Source: an uncultured Actinomycetes bacterium
GTDB lineage: Bacteria > Actinomycetota > Actinomycetes > Mycobacteriales > Mycobacteriaceae
Direction: 5' to 3'
Assembly: GCA_903884065.1 (NCBI GenBank)
Contig: CAISDL010000128.1
Coordinates: 45,822 to 109,821 of the forward strand
Length of the DNA stretch: 64,000 nucleotides
Position numbers and translations under genes: made by a program. Position 1 is the first letter of the stretch. Every line of letters begins with the position of its first letter. A model generated the notes under the pieces. It was not told the origin of the DNA. It saw nothing but the letters and a program-made list of their open reading frames with translations, and did not search any database. This document shows positions 1-8,515 of this stretch, piece by piece.

Positions 1-272
1 CGGCCGCGAGAACCCCCGGGAAGCAGGCCCCCGCCAAGAAGGCTCCCGGGAAGAAGGCTCCCGCCAAGAAAGCCTCTCCCCCACAACCCGCACTGACGGC
101 CGGCGCCGCGGCACCCGCGCTGAATCCGGCGCCGAAGCAGGCCGCACCGACCGCTGGACCGGCACGGTCACCGCAGGACTCCTTCGGTCGCGGCCACACG
201 ATTCCGCTGTCGATGGGGCTGGCCGCGGCCGGCCTGGTTGCGCTCGCACTCAGCCGCTTCCGCCGGGGCTGA
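1..272 (+). CDS. hns: Hns-like membrane-anchored nucleoid protein (Rv3852 type), C-terminal part
   Basis: The 5' end lies outside the window; the frame reads to a TGA at 270-272. The visible part is about 89 residues. The first 25 or so are Lys-Ala-Pro repeats of the histone-H1 kind (APAKKA/APGKKA). An Ala/Pro linker follows, then a hydrophobic stretch ([15 protein letters not shown]) and a basic end (RFRRG), which looks like one C-terminal membrane anchor. This arrangement matches what I recall of mycobacterial Rv3852 (Hns), a small protein with a basic AT-hook/H1-like repeat and a C-terminal transmembrane helix. The next gene is rraA, as in M. tuberculosis (Rv3852-Rv3853), which supports the call. 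The DNA-binding role is family knowledge and is not shown by this fragment. Confidence 0.75.
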   Translation, partial: AARTPGKQAPAKKAPGKKAPAKKASPPQPALTAGAAAPALNPAPKQAAPTAGPARSPQDSFGRGHTIPLSMGLAAAGLVALALSRFRRG

Positions 273-283
273 CGGGAGCCGGG

Positions 284-766
284 ATGCCTACCGTCTTTCG
301 GCCCACCGCCGACCTCGTCGACGACATCGGCGCCGACGTCCGCAGTTGTGACCAGCAGTTCCGTCAGTTCGGCGGACGTAGCGAATTCGTGGGTCCGATC
401 ACCACCGTGCGTTGTTTCCAGGACAACGCGCTGCTGAAGTCGGTGCTGTCCGGGCCCGGCGACGGCGGTGTCCTGGTGGTCGACGGGGACGGATCGCTGC
501 ACACCGCACTGGTCGGCGACGTCATCGCCGAACTGGGGCGCTCCAACCGCTGGGCCGGACTGATCATCAATGGCGCCGTGCGGGATGCGGCCACTCTGCG
601 GACACTCGACATCGGCATCAAAGCCCTGGGGACCAACCCGCGCAAGAGCACCAAGACCGGTTCGGGCGAACGTGACGTCGTGGTCAGTCTCGGCGGTGTC
701 GACTTCCGCCCGGGTGATCTTGCCTACAGCGATGACGACGGCATCGTCGTGGTCGCGGCACACTGA
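284..766 (+). CDS. rraA: RraA family protein (regulator of RNase E activity A / former MenG)
   Basis: 160 aa, the usual length for RraA. The ATG is preceded by GGGAG at a suitable distance and lies 11 bp after the hns stop, so the two are probably co-transcribed. The fold signature is visible: [17 protein letters not shown], then [21 protein letters not shown], and the end [13 protein letters not shown]. RraA trimers inhibit RNase E in enterobacteria. Related proteins are metal-dependent HMG/CHA aldolases, and the old name MenG (demethylmenaquinone methyltransferase) is considered wrong. Which activity applies in mycobacteria is not settled by sequence. Confidence 0.9.
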   Translation: MPTVFRPTADLVDDIGADVRSCDQQFRQFGGRSEFVGPITTVRCFQDNALLKSVLSGPGDGGVLVVDGDGSLHTALVGDVIAELGRSNRWAGLIINGAVRDAATLRTLDIGIKALGTNPRKSTKTGSGERDVVVSLGGVDFRPGDLAYSDDDGIVVVAAH

Positions 767-802
767 GATCCGCGTTGGACCACGGACAGCGCTGGGCCTA
801 GG

Positions 803-3505
803 GTGAGCGGAATGTCGGACCAGTACCCGCCGACGCGGTCCACCGTGCGCCGGTTGGCGTTGTTCTGCCTGCTGGCAGGTGTCATCGTCGCCGGCCTGTT
901 GTTCCCGATCGCGGGTGGCGTCGGAGTGGCCAGCAACCACGCCTCCGAACTCGTCGCCCAGGGGTCGGCCGACCTCGTCGAGGGCCAGATCCCGACGGTC
1001 TCGACGATGGTCGACTCTGCCGGTGCGCCGATCGCGTCTCTCTATGTCCAGCGGCGCTGGGATGTGCCCACCGACCGTATCGCCGACACCATGAAGCTGG
1101 CGATCGTCTCCATCGAGGACAAGCGGTTCGCCGAGCACAACGGCGTCGACCTGCAGGGCACGCTGACCGGTCTGGCCGGCTTCCTCAAGGGCGGGTCCGA
1201 CGCCCGTGGCGGCTCGACCATCGAGCAGCAGTACGTCAAGAACTACAACCTCCTGGTCAACGCGGACACCGAGGCGGAGCGGCAGGCGGCGGTGGAGACC
1301 ACCCCGGCCCGCAAACTGCGGGAGATCCGCATGGCACTGGCTCTGGACAAGTCACTGACCAAGCCCGAGATCCTCACCCGCTACCTGAACCTGGTTCCGT
1401 TCGGCAACGGCGCCTACGGGGTGCAGGCCGCGGCCCGCACCTACTTCGGAATCGATGCGGCACAACTGAATTGGCAGCAATCAGCGCTGCTGGCGGGGAT
1501 GGTGCAGTCGACCACCGCGCTGAATCCGTACACCAACCCGCAGGGCGCCCTCGATCGGCGCAACCTGGTGCTGGACACCATGATCGACAACCTGCCGAAT
1601 CTGGCGGACGAACTGCGGGCGGCCCGCGATCAGCCGCTGGGCGTCCTGCCCCAACCGGCAGCGCTGCCCCAGGGTTGTATCGCCGCCGGCGACCGGGCGT
1701 TCTTCTGCGACTACGTCCTGGAGTACCTGTCCAGGGCCGGCATCAGCAAGGAAGACGTCGCACGCAAGGGCTACCTGATTAAGACCACGCTGGACCCGCA
1801 GGTTCAGACCAGCGTCAAGCAGGCGATCAATGCGGTGGCCAGCCCCACGCTGGACAGCGTGGCCAGCGTGATGAGCGTGATCCGGCCCGGTAAGAACGCG
1901 CACAAGGTGCTCGCGATCGGTGACAACCGCGGTTACGGCCTCAAACTCGAGGACGGCCAAACCGTCCAACCGCAGCCGTACTCCCTCGTCGGGGACGGGG
2001 CAGGCTCGGTCTTCAAGATTTTCACCAGCGCCGCGGCCCTCGACATGGGCATGGGTATCAACGCCATGCTCGACGTACCGCCGTTCTTCCAGGGCAGCCG
2101 CCTCGGCGACAGCAATACCCCGGGCTGCCCGCCGAAGACCTGGTGTGTGAAGAACGCCGCCGGCTACCGCAGCCCGCTGAGCATGACCGACGCCCTGGCG
2201 TTGTCACCCAACACCGCCTTCGCCAAGCTGATCCAGCAGGTCGGTGTGGGACGCACGGTGGACATGGCGGTCCGCCTGGGGCTGCGTTCGTACGCCGAGC
2301 CCGGAACTGCCCGGGCCTACGTCAAGGGCGACGAGAGCCTGGCCGACTACGTCAAGCGGGAGAACATCGGCTCATTCACGTTGGGCCCCTTCGAGGTCAA
2401 CGCGCTGGAACTGTCCAACGTGGCGGCCACCCTCGCCTCCGGCGGCGTGTGGTGCCCGCCGAGCCCCATCGAGAAGGTGACCGACAGCAACGGCAACGAG
2501 GTTGTGATCCCGACCCCCAAGTGCGAACAGGTCGTACCCGAGGGTCTGGCCAACACACTGACCAACGCGCTGGCCAAGGACACCACGATGGGCACCGGTG
2601 CGGCCGCCGCGGGTTCGGTGGGCTGGGGCCTGCCGATGGCCGGCAAGACCGGCACCACCGAGTCGCACCGCTCGTCGGCATTCTTCGGATACACCAATCA
2701 GCTTGCCGCGGCCAGCTACATCTTCGACGACTCGCCCAAGCCTGGGGCACTGTGCGCGTTCCCGTTGCGGAAGTGCGGCGGCGCCGGAAACCTCTACGGC
2801 GGCACCTCGCCGGCCCAGACGTGGTTCCAGGCGATGAGTCCGCTGGCCGGCGCCTTTGGCCCGGTGACGCTGCCGCCGACCGATCCCCGCTATGTCAACG
2901 GCGCGCCGCCCGTCGCCATCCCCGATGTCTCCGGCCTCAAGCTCGATGCCGCCAAGAAGCGCCTCAAGGACGCCGGGTTCCAGGTGGCTGAGCTACCCGC
3001 ACCGATCAACAGCGCCGCTTCCAAAGACGCGGTCGTCGGCACCACACCGGCGGGGCAGGTCCAGCCGGGAGCGGTCATCACCATCAACACCAGCACGGGA
3101 TACCTCCCGCCGCCACCGCCACCCGTGTACCAGCCACCGGTCCAGCAGTACAACCCGACGTACAACAACAACAACACCATCCCGACCTACGACGAGCCGG
3201 ATTACAGCGAGCCGACGTACGACGAGCCGTTCAACCCGCCACCGCCACCACCGGCACCCGAAGCACCGCCGCCTCCGCCGCCGGGCGTGAACATCATCGA
3301 GATCCCGGGCCTGCCGCCGATCACCATTCCCATGGCACCTCCGCCGCCACCACCGGCACCGGAGGCACCACCACCGCCGCCGCCCCCGGCGCCGGAGTTC
3401 CTCCCGCCCCCGCCACCACCGGCACCGGAGTTCCTCCCGCCACCGCCACCACCGGCACCGGAGTTCATTCCGCCGGCACCGCCGCCACCACCACCACCGC
3501 CGTAG
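803..3505 (+). CDS. Class A penicillin-binding protein, PonA2-like, with PASTA domain and long proline-rich tail
   Basis: Bifunctional cell-wall synthase of 900 aa. Start is GTG at 803; an in-frame ATG at 812 is an alternative. Order: one N-terminal transmembrane segment (about 18-42), GT51 transglycosylase (SIEDKRF with Glu near 104, RGGSTIEQQ near 135-143), then a transpeptidase with the serine of SVFK near 402, SPN near 468 and KTGT near 615. One PASTA domain covers about 706-766. The last 135 residues are a Pro-rich tail with repeats of PPPPPPAPE type. Sequence and PASTA domain place it with PonA2 rather than PonA1. The tail makes it about 90 residues longer than the PonA2 I recall (about 810 aa). 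It could be PonA2 itself or a PonA3-type paralogue. It lies 36 bp after rraA and converges with the PHP gene. Confidence 0.93.
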   Translation: MSGMSDQYPPTRSTVRRLALFCLLAGVIVAGLLFPIAGGVGVASNHASELVAQGSADLVEGQIPTVSTMVDSAGAPIASLYVQRRWDVPTDRIADTMKLAIVSIEDKRFAEHNGVDLQGTLTGLAGFLKGGSDARGGSTIEQQYVKNYNLLVNADTEAERQAAVETTPARKLREIRMALALDKSLTKPEILTRYLNLVPFGNGAYGVQAAARTYFGIDAAQLNWQQSALLAGMVQSTTALNPYTNPQGALDRRNLVLDTMIDNLPNLADELRAARDQPLGVLPQPAALPQGCIAAGDRAFFCDYVLEYLSRAGISKEDVARKGYLIKTTLDPQVQTSVKQAINAVASPTLDSVASVMSVIRPGKNAHKVLAIGDNRGYGLKLEDGQTVQPQPYSLVGDGAGSVFKIFTSAAALDMGMGINAMLDVPPFFQGSRLGDSNTPGCPPKTWCVKNAAGYRSPLSMTDALALSPNTAFAKLIQQVGVGRTVDMAVRLGLRSYAEPGTARAYVKGDESLADYVKRENIGSFTLGPFEVNALELSNVAATLASGGVWCPPSPIEKVTDSNGNEVVIPTPKCEQVVPEGLANTLTNALAKDTTMGTGAAAAGSVGWGLPMAGKTGTTESHRSSAFFGYTNQLAAASYIFDDSPKPGALCAFPLRKCGGAGNLYGGTSPAQTWFQAMSPLAGAFGPVTLPPTDPRYVNGAPPVAIPDVSGLKLDAAKKRLKDAGFQVAELPAPINSAASKDAVVGTTPAGQVQPGAVITINTSTGYLPPPPPPVYQPPVQQYNPTYNNNNTIPTYDEPDYSEPTYDEPFNPPPPPPAPEAPPPPPPGVNIIEIPGLPPITIPMAPPPPPPAPEAPPPPPPPAPEFLPPPPPPAPEFLPPPPPPAPEFIPPAPPPPPPPP
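3340..3502 (+). repeat. Proline-codon tandem repeats encoding the PBP tail
   Basis: Imperfect repeats of a unit encoding about nine residues (PPPPPPAPE followed by A, F or L) form the 3' end of the penicillin-binding protein gene. Several near-identical copies sit between 3340 and 3470, and the stretch ends in a run of proline codons. Such tracts change length easily by slippage. Confidence 0.85.
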
Positions 3506-3535
3506 CCGTCGGGCCCTCCGGGCGGGTTGTGCTCC

Positions 3536-4579
3536 CTAGTGCCAGGCCAGCAGACGTTCGGCTGGCCATGCGTTGATCACCCGGTCGGCCGGGACGGCGG
3601 CTCCCAGGGCGCGCTGGGCGCCGTGGCCCAGGTAATCCAGCTGGCCCGGTGCATGCGCATCGGTGTTGATCGCGAACACACACCCCATCTGCTCGGCGAG
3701 GCGCAGCAGCCGGGTGGGCGGATCCCGCCGCTCGGGCCTGGAGTTGATCTCGACCGCGGTGCGGTGGTCCCGACATGCGCCGAACACCGCCTCGGCGTCG
3801 AATGCGGATTCACGACGCGTGCCGCGGCTACCGGCCACCAACCGGCCGGTGCAGTGCCCCAGAACAGTGACACGTCCGTCCGACACCGCCCGGACCATCC
3901 GCCGGGTCATCGCGGCGGTGTCCATCGCCAACTTCGAGTGCACGCTGGCCACGACGATGTCCAGCCTTTCGAGGAGGCCGGGCCGCTGGTCGAGACTGCC
4001 GTCCTCGAGGATGTCCACCTCAATGCCGGTGAGGATCCGCAGCGGCGCGAACCGTTCGCGCAATTCGTCGATCACGTCCAGCTGCCGGCGGAGCCGTTCG
4101 GCCGACAGGCCGTTGGCGATCGTCAGCCGCGGAGAGTGGTCGGTGAGGGCGAGGTAGTCGTGTCCGAGAGCGGCTGCCGTGGCCGCCATCTCCTCGATGG
4201 TCGCCGAGCCGTCCGACCAGTTCGAGTGGCAGTGCAGGTCGCCGCGTAGTGCCTCCCGGATCGCACCACCGCCGAAATCCTTTGCTGTACCACGCAACTC
4301 GACGAGCGCATCGGGCTCTTGACCTGCCCACGCCTGGGCGATCACGCCTGCCGTCTTCGGCCCGATGCCGGGCAATGAGCGCCAGTTCTCCGCGCGGCCC
4401 AGGCGATCCCGGGTCTCCTCGTCGAGGGCGGCGACGATGTCGGCGGCCCTGCGATAGGCCATCACCCGGCGCACGTCGTCGCCGGCGCGATCCTTGTAGA
4501 AGGCGATCTGGCGCAGGGCCACCACCGGATCCATGCTCCCAGGGTCCGTGCTCCCAGGGTCCATGATCCCAGGGTCCAT
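3536..4579 (-). CDS. PHP-domain metal-dependent phosphoesterase with N-terminal helix-hairpin-helix (Rv3856c-like)
   Basis: 347 aa from the ATG at 4579. The N-terminal third resembles the DNA polymerase X helical region (ALRQIAFYKDRAGDDVRRVM, then the hairpin SLPGIGPKTAGVIAQA). The rest is a PHP phosphoesterase: LHCHSNWSDGS with His116/His118, ALTDHSPR, GIEVDIL, VASVHSK, GHCTGR and AINTDAHAP supply the metal ligands. It looks like the PolX C-terminal half without a polymerase active site. Known PHP proteins hydrolyse phosphoesters; the substrate here is unknown. The start region is a 15-bp tandem repeat in which several in-frame ATG/GTG-like starts are each preceded by GGGAG. I chose the outermost ATG; 4564 and 4534 are alternatives. 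I recall Rv3856c as the M. tuberculosis counterpart. Confidence 0.85.
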   Translation of the reverse strand: MDPGIMDPGSTDPGSMDPVVALRQIAFYKDRAGDDVRRVMAYRRAADIVAALDEETRDRLGRAENWRSLPGIGPKTAGVIAQAWAGQEPDALVELRGTAKDFGGGAIREALRGDLHCHSNWSDGSATIEEMAATAAALGHDYLALTDHSPRLTIANGLSAERLRRQLDVIDELRERFAPLRILTGIEVDILEDGSLDQRPGLLERLDIVVASVHSKLAMDTAAMTRRMVRAVSDGRVTVLGHCTGRLVAGSRGTRRESAFDAEAVFGACRDHRTAVEINSRPERRDPPTRLLRLAEQMGCVFAINTDAHAPGQLDYLGHGAQRALGAAVPADRVINAWPAERLLAWH

Positions 4580-4592
4580 GCTCCCAGTGTGC
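4533..4592. repeat. 15-bp tandem repeat, four copies, over the PHP gene start
   Basis: Four adjacent copies of ATGCTCCCAGGGTCC (plus-strand reading) begin at 4533, 4548, 4563 and 4578. Copies 2, 3 and 4 carry one, one and two changes respectively. On the minus strand each unit encodes MDPGS/MDPGI/TDPGS and supplies both a GGGAG ribosome-binding-like motif and, in most copies, an ATG. Confidence 0.9.
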
Positions 4593-4605
4593 CCGCCCGG
4601 CGGAT

Positions 4606-5739
4606 CTAGTCCTGATGGCCCAGCGGCTGGTTCGTCCGCACTCCCCGGTAGATGCCGCGGCGGACGATCCACGGCATCAGGATCCGGCGCACCGGCCATG
4701 CCGGTATCCGGAATGGGCGCCCCCCGGGAGCGAACACCTCCACACCGTCGGACTGGACGCCGATCACCGAACCCCACCGGCTGCGCGGCGGTCGGTAGGA
4801 CCGCAGCGGCCGACCGGCCGGTTCCGCGAGGATGTTGTGCGCCACGATGCCGTCGGCGCGGTTGCGCGCCGAAGACCGAAGCGGGTCGGTCGCGGCGACG
4901 TCGCCGATGGCGAACACCCCGCGATAGCCGGGGACGCGGAGTTCGCGGGTGACGACCACGAAGCCGTGCTGATCGAGCAGATCCGCGGGCAGCCATTCGG
5001 TGTTCGGCCGCACCAGCCCGATCGCCCACAGCACCGCATCGGCCCGCGCGGGTGGCTGACCGCTGCTCCACCGGACCTCCCCGTCGGTGATCGCGTCACA
5101 CCCGAAACCCTCGGGCACCTGCGCGCGGTGGTGCGGATGCAGCGTGACCCCGAGCCGAATCAGCCTGCGCTGCAGGTGTTCCCAGGTGCGCGGGTGGTGG
5201 TCGCGCAGCGGACGGTCATGCGGGAAGTAAAGATCGACCGTCGTCCCCGGCCAGCGCGCGGCGAGGTTGGCCGCCGCGCTCACCGCCGCCGCGCCGCCAC
5301 CGATCACCATGATCGACCGCGCCGCGGCGAGCCGTTCGTGGGCGGCGACGACGTCCGCACGGATCTCGGCCGGGGACTGCATCTCGGCGCGACGCCAGAA
5401 GCCGTTGCGGACGCCGGTCGAAATCACCAGGGAGTCATAGGGTTCGGCGACTTCGCTGCCGTCGGGTCGACGGGCGTAGACCACCCGTCCGGTGAGATCA
5501 ACTCCGGTCAGTGTCGCCTGTACGGTCCGGACCCGGTCCAATGCTCGGTAGCGGTCGAACGGCACCAGGTAGTCGCGGGCCCACTCCTGGGGGCGGGCCA
5601 GTCGCACGCCGAGTTCCTGGCCGCTGACCAGGGCCGGCTGGGCTGAGATGCCGACGACGTCGTTGGAGCGGGCCAGTCGCATCGCGGTCAGCAGCCCGCT
5701 GTCGCCCAGACCGGCGATCACCACCCGCCGCCGGGTCAA
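4606..5739 (-). CDS. FAD/NAD(P)-binding oxidoreductase (type II NADH dehydrogenase/AIF-like fold)
   Basis: 377 aa. Flavoprotein with an N-terminal FAD-binding Rossmann motif (VVIAGLGDSGLLTAMRL), a second nucleotide-binding motif (SIMVIGGGAAAVSAAANLAA, about 160-180) and the C-terminal FAD motif GYRGVFAIGDVAATDP. This is the layout of NDH-2, sulfide:quinone reductase and AIF-like enzymes. I see no CxxC disulfide or C-terminal membrane helix, so the electron acceptor cannot be named. The reading frame extends upstream but the upstream part is non-homologous. The likely start is TTG at 5739, which overlaps the TGA of the DUF1295 gene in TTGA and has AGGG 8 nt upstream, pointing to translational coupling. 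GTG at 5724 or 5721 are alternatives. Confidence 0.8.
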   Translation of the reverse strand: MTRRRVVIAGLGDSGLLTAMRLARSNDVVGISAQPALVSGQELGVRLARPQEWARDYLVPFDRYRALDRVRTVQATLTGVDLTGRVVYARRPDGSEVAEPYDSLVISTGVRNGFWRRAEMQSPAEIRADVVAAHERLAAARSIMVIGGGAAAVSAAANLAARWPGTTVDLYFPHDRPLRDHHPRTWEHLQRRLIRLGVTLHPHHRAQVPEGFGCDAITDGEVRWSSGQPPARADAVLWAIGLVRPNTEWLPADLLDQHGFVVVTRELRVPGYRGVFAIGDVAATDPLRSSARNRADGIVAHNILAEPAGRPLRSYRPPRSRWGSVIGVQSDGVEVFAPGGRPFRIPAWPVRRILMPWIVRRGIYRGVRTNQPLGHQD

Positions 5740-6638
5740 CGGGCAGCCCTGCGAGGTGGCCGCGGCACCAACCGCGGCACCCGGTCGATCACCGACTGAT
5801 ACTGCGGCCGCCGCTCCAGACTGCGCTTCTCCATCAACGGGATGCTGGCGCCGAGGAACATCGCCACCATCACCACGACGCCGATGCACAGCCACCATGC
5901 GTCCCGCGGGGAAGCGGAGATGCCGAACAGGGCAAGGGAGAACCAGAAGCTGACTTCACCGAAGTAGTTGGGGTGACGCGACCAGGCCCAAAGGCCCCGG
6001 TCCATCACGGTGGCGGTCTCCGAGCCGGCCTTGCGAGCGGCGACGAACCGGTGCATCTGGATGTCGGCGGCTAGTTCCAGGGTCACCGCGGCGATCCCGA
6101 CAGCGAAGGCCAGCCAGGCCAGCCACACCAGCCCATCGCCGGGACGGGTGGCGGCGACGTACGCCGGCAGCAGCCCGACGAATACCTGCAGCGTCGGGAA
6201 GATGTGGATACCGAACAGGTCGGCCAGGAAGGCGAAGCGGCCGGCGCCGTCCCTGAGCAAGGGATAGCGCCAGTCCTCGTGGTGCAGGCCGGGGAATCCG
6301 TACACCCAGTTACCGGTGAGCCGAATCGCCCAGTAGCCCATCACCGCCGCCATCAGCCAGCAGCGCAGCGCCCCGGGGCCGGTGGTTCCGATGGGCCCCT
6401 GCCACCACCAGTACGCCAGCAGCAGAGGCGGGATCACGCTCCAGTAGGCGTCGTAGAAGCTCGAGTTGCGGTAGGCCCGGCTGAACGCGAACACCACCAG
6501 CGTGGCCAGCACGTCCGCCACCAGGGTGTCCAGCCAGAGCCGGCCGGTCCGGGGGCCCCAGGCCAACCAGGCCGCGGCCACCGCGATCGCCACGACATAG
6601 GCGAGTGTCACCAAAGCCAGTGAACGGCTTTTGCTCAT
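5736..6638 (-). CDS. DUF1295 / steroid 5-alpha-reductase-like membrane protein
   Basis: 300 aa integral membrane protein with about seven hydrophobic segments from residue 8 onward. The C-terminal half carries the DUF1295 signature: GLWAWSRHPNYFGEVSFWF, followed by the terminal SVIDRVPRLVPRPP. The family shares the steroid 5-alpha-reductase/isoprenylcysteine methyltransferase fold and binds a reduced nicotinamide or SAM-type cofactor; the substrate is unknown. Start ATG at 6638 has GGAGG upstream and overlaps the stop of the upstream hydrolase remnant (ATGA). It is followed by the flavoprotein gene with a TTGA overlap, so the flavoprotein may act with it. Confidence 0.88.
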   Translation of the reverse strand: MSKSRSLALVTLAYVVAIAVAAAWLAWGPRTGRLWLDTLVADVLATLVVFAFSRAYRNSSFYDAYWSVIPPLLLAYWWWQGPIGTTGPGALRCWLMAAVMGYWAIRLTGNWVYGFPGLHHEDWRYPLLRDGAGRFAFLADLFGIHIFPTLQVFVGLLPAYVAATRPGDGLVWLAWLAFAVGIAAVTLELAADIQMHRFVAARKAGSETATVMDRGLWAWSRHPNYFGEVSFWFSLALFGISASPRDAWWLCIGVVVMVAMFLGASIPLMEKRSLERRPQYQSVIDRVPRLVPRPPRRAAR

Positions 6639-7231
6639 CGGGGCCTCCTCGACGGACGCGACGCCAGGGCCAGCATCCGCGAACCGGACAGCTCACGACC
6701 GTCGGGAGCACGGTAGGGCGCGGTGTCGAGTCGGTCGATGTTCCCGTGGATCGTCTGGACAGCGTTCTGCGCGGGTCCGCGCAAGGGGCAGTCGCTGCGG
6801 CGCAGGCAGTCTTCGGCGAAGGCCGTCACACTGGCTTGCATCCCGTTGGCCTGCCCGTGCCTGACGGCGCGATAGTCCAGTTCGGGAGCCATCACCGAAT
6901 CCAGTGCGACACGGTCGGTCCGTTCGGGGAACATCTGCGCGTAGAGCGCGCCGATGAAAGTCCCGTAGGAGTAGCCCAGGTAGCTGGTCTTGTCGAAACC
7001 CATGGCCGCACGGATCGCGTCCATGTCACGAACCACGTTCTCGGTGCCGAGATGGCTCAGCGCCGAGCCGAATTGGCGCTCGCAGGGCGCGTCGTCCGAC
7101 GGGCACGGCCCCCAACCGCTGAGTTGGTGCGCTTGCGCGGACTGTTCGTCCCGCGGCGGTGTCGAACACCCGGCCACAAGTACGGTCGCTGTCAGAAGGC
7201 AGCCCATCGAGCGGGCCGAAACAGCGAACAT
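6635..7231 (-). pseudogene. Remnant of a CaeA/TAP-type alpha/beta-hydrolase lipoprotein
   Basis: 198 aa, open from ATG 7231, with a lipoprotein signal (LLTATVLVAGC). The middle matches secreted mycobacterial hydrolases of the Rv2223c/Rv2224c type: VVRDMDAIRAAMGFDKTSY, nucleophile elbow GYSYG (Ser88), then FPERTDRVALDSVM. Full-length relatives are about 500 aa. Here the text jumps from the N-terminal WGPCPSDDAPC to the segment just before the nucleophile, so the usual CG..VPLDY and NPGGPG oxyanion-hole region is missing. The protein also stops before the C-terminal domain with the catalytic Asp and His. It reads as two in-frame deletions of a once larger gene. It keeps an ATGA overlap with the DUF1295 gene, so it may persist only because translation is coupled. 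Confidence 0.7.
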
Positions 7232-7306
7232 GCCCCTATCTCTAGCATGCGAACGTCGCAGCGGGGGGCGAGTGGGCCGACGGGCCCGACGTTCTATCGT
7301 GACCGG

Positions 7307-8515
7307 ATGAGCGATGTCGTTCCCCGCGGGGGTTTGGCCGACCGGGTTGCCGATCTGGCCCATCGGGTTATCGCCGAACACGATCCCAAGCAGGTTCCGG
7401 TCACCGAGTTCCTCGGCGCCTGCTACGACGCCGGGTTGTCCTGGGTGCACTTCCCCGAGGGCCTCGGCGGTCTCGGGGTGTCCCGCGGACTGCAGGCCGT
7501 CGCCGACACGATCCTGCAGGGCGCCGGCGGCCCGGTGCCCCTGGGCCTCAACCCGATGGGTTACGGGATGGCCGCACCCACGGTGCGTGAGCATGCGCAG
7601 AGCGAGGACGTCAAGAAATCCTTCCTGCGGCCGCTGGCCACCACCGAGGACATCTGGTGCCAGCTGTTCTCCGAGCCCGGTGCGGGTTCGGACCTGGCGG
7701 GGCTGGCCACCTCCGCGGTGCCCGACGGCGACGAGTGGGTGATCAACGGGCAGAAGGTGTGGACCAGCCTCGCGCACAAGGCACGCTGGGGTCTGCTGCT
7801 GGCCCGCACCGATCCCGACGCCCCCAAGCACAAAGGGCTGACCTACTTCATTCTGGACATGCACGCCACCGGCGTCGAGTGCCGGCCGCTGCGCCAGATG
7901 ACCGGCCAAGCCGAGTTCAACGAGGTCTACATCACCGAAGCCCGCATTCCTGACGTCCATCGACTCGGGTCCGTCGGCGACGGCTGGCGGGTGGCCATGA
8001 CGACGCTGATGAACGAGCGCAGCGCGCTGGGCGCCAGTGGCAGCCGCCGCGGGGCCGGCCCGATCTCCGACGCCGTCGGACTGTGGGCCTCGCGCCCGGA
8101 CCTGCACACCCCGGTGCTGCGGGACCGGCTGGTGCAGCTGTGGCTGCGGGCTGAGGCCCAGCGACTGACCTCCGAGCGGTCCCGCGCCTCGGCGACGGCC
8201 GGCGGCCCGGGGCCGGAAGGCTCGATCGGAAAGATGGTCGGGGCCGAGCTGAACCAGCAGATCTACCAGTTCTGCATGGATCTGCTTGGGACCGAAGGGA
8301 TTCTGTACCACAGCTACGCGATGTGGGGCGCCAACGCCGGCACCGGCGACTGGCGCGGGCCGATCCAGCAGCGGTATCTGCGCAGCCGGGCCAACACCAT
8401 CGAGGGCGGCACCTCGGAGGTCATGCGCAACATCCTCGGCGAGCGGGTACTGGGCCTGCCCGGCGACCTGCGGGCCGACGCCGGAATGCCCTGGAAGGAG
8501 GTTCCCCGTGGCTGA
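7307..8515 (+). CDS. Acyl-CoA dehydrogenase, catalytic (alpha) subunit of a heteromeric FadE pair
   Basis: 402 aa from ATG 7307. Typical acyl-CoA dehydrogenase: helical N-terminal domain, FAD-binding middle (WCQLFSEPGAGSDLAGLATS, WVINGQKVWTS), helical C-terminal domain ending NTIEGGTSEVMRNILGERVL. Glu366 in IEGGTSEV is the expected catalytic base. The gene overlaps the next fadE by 8 bp (GTGGCTGA), and a strong AAGGAGGT inside its 3' end serves the downstream gene. In mycobacteria such adjacent pairs form alpha2beta2 enzymes, often in side-chain or steroid degradation; the substrate here is unknown. It is divergent from the lipoprotein remnant. Confidence 0.92.
   Translation: MSDVVPRGGLADRVADLAHRVIAEHDPKQVPVTEFLGACYDAGLSWVHFPEGLGGLGVSRGLQAVADTILQGAGGPVPLGLNPMGYGMAAPTVREHAQSEDVKKSFLRPLATTEDIWCQLFSEPGAGSDLAGLATSAVPDGDEWVINGQKVWTSLAHKARWGLLLARTDPDAPKHKGLTYFILDMHATGVECRPLRQMTGQAEFNEVYITEARIPDVHRLGSVGDGWRVAMTTLMNERSALGASGSRRGAGPISDAVGLWASRPDLHTPVLRDRLVQLWLRAEAQRLTSERSRASATAGGPGPEGSIGKMVGAELNQQIYQFCMDLLGTEGILYHSYAMWGANAGTGDWRGPIQQRYLRSRANTIEGGTSEVMRNILGERVLGLPGDLRADAGMPWKEVPRG

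Noticed and set aside
3202..3468. Minus-strand Gly-rich frame opposite the PBP tail
   Set aside because: It is the complement of proline codons and has no start signal.
3506..3535. GC-rich hairpin between the PBP and PHP genes as a terminator
   Set aside because: The stem is only four solid pairs (GCCC/GGGC) with no T run on either side.
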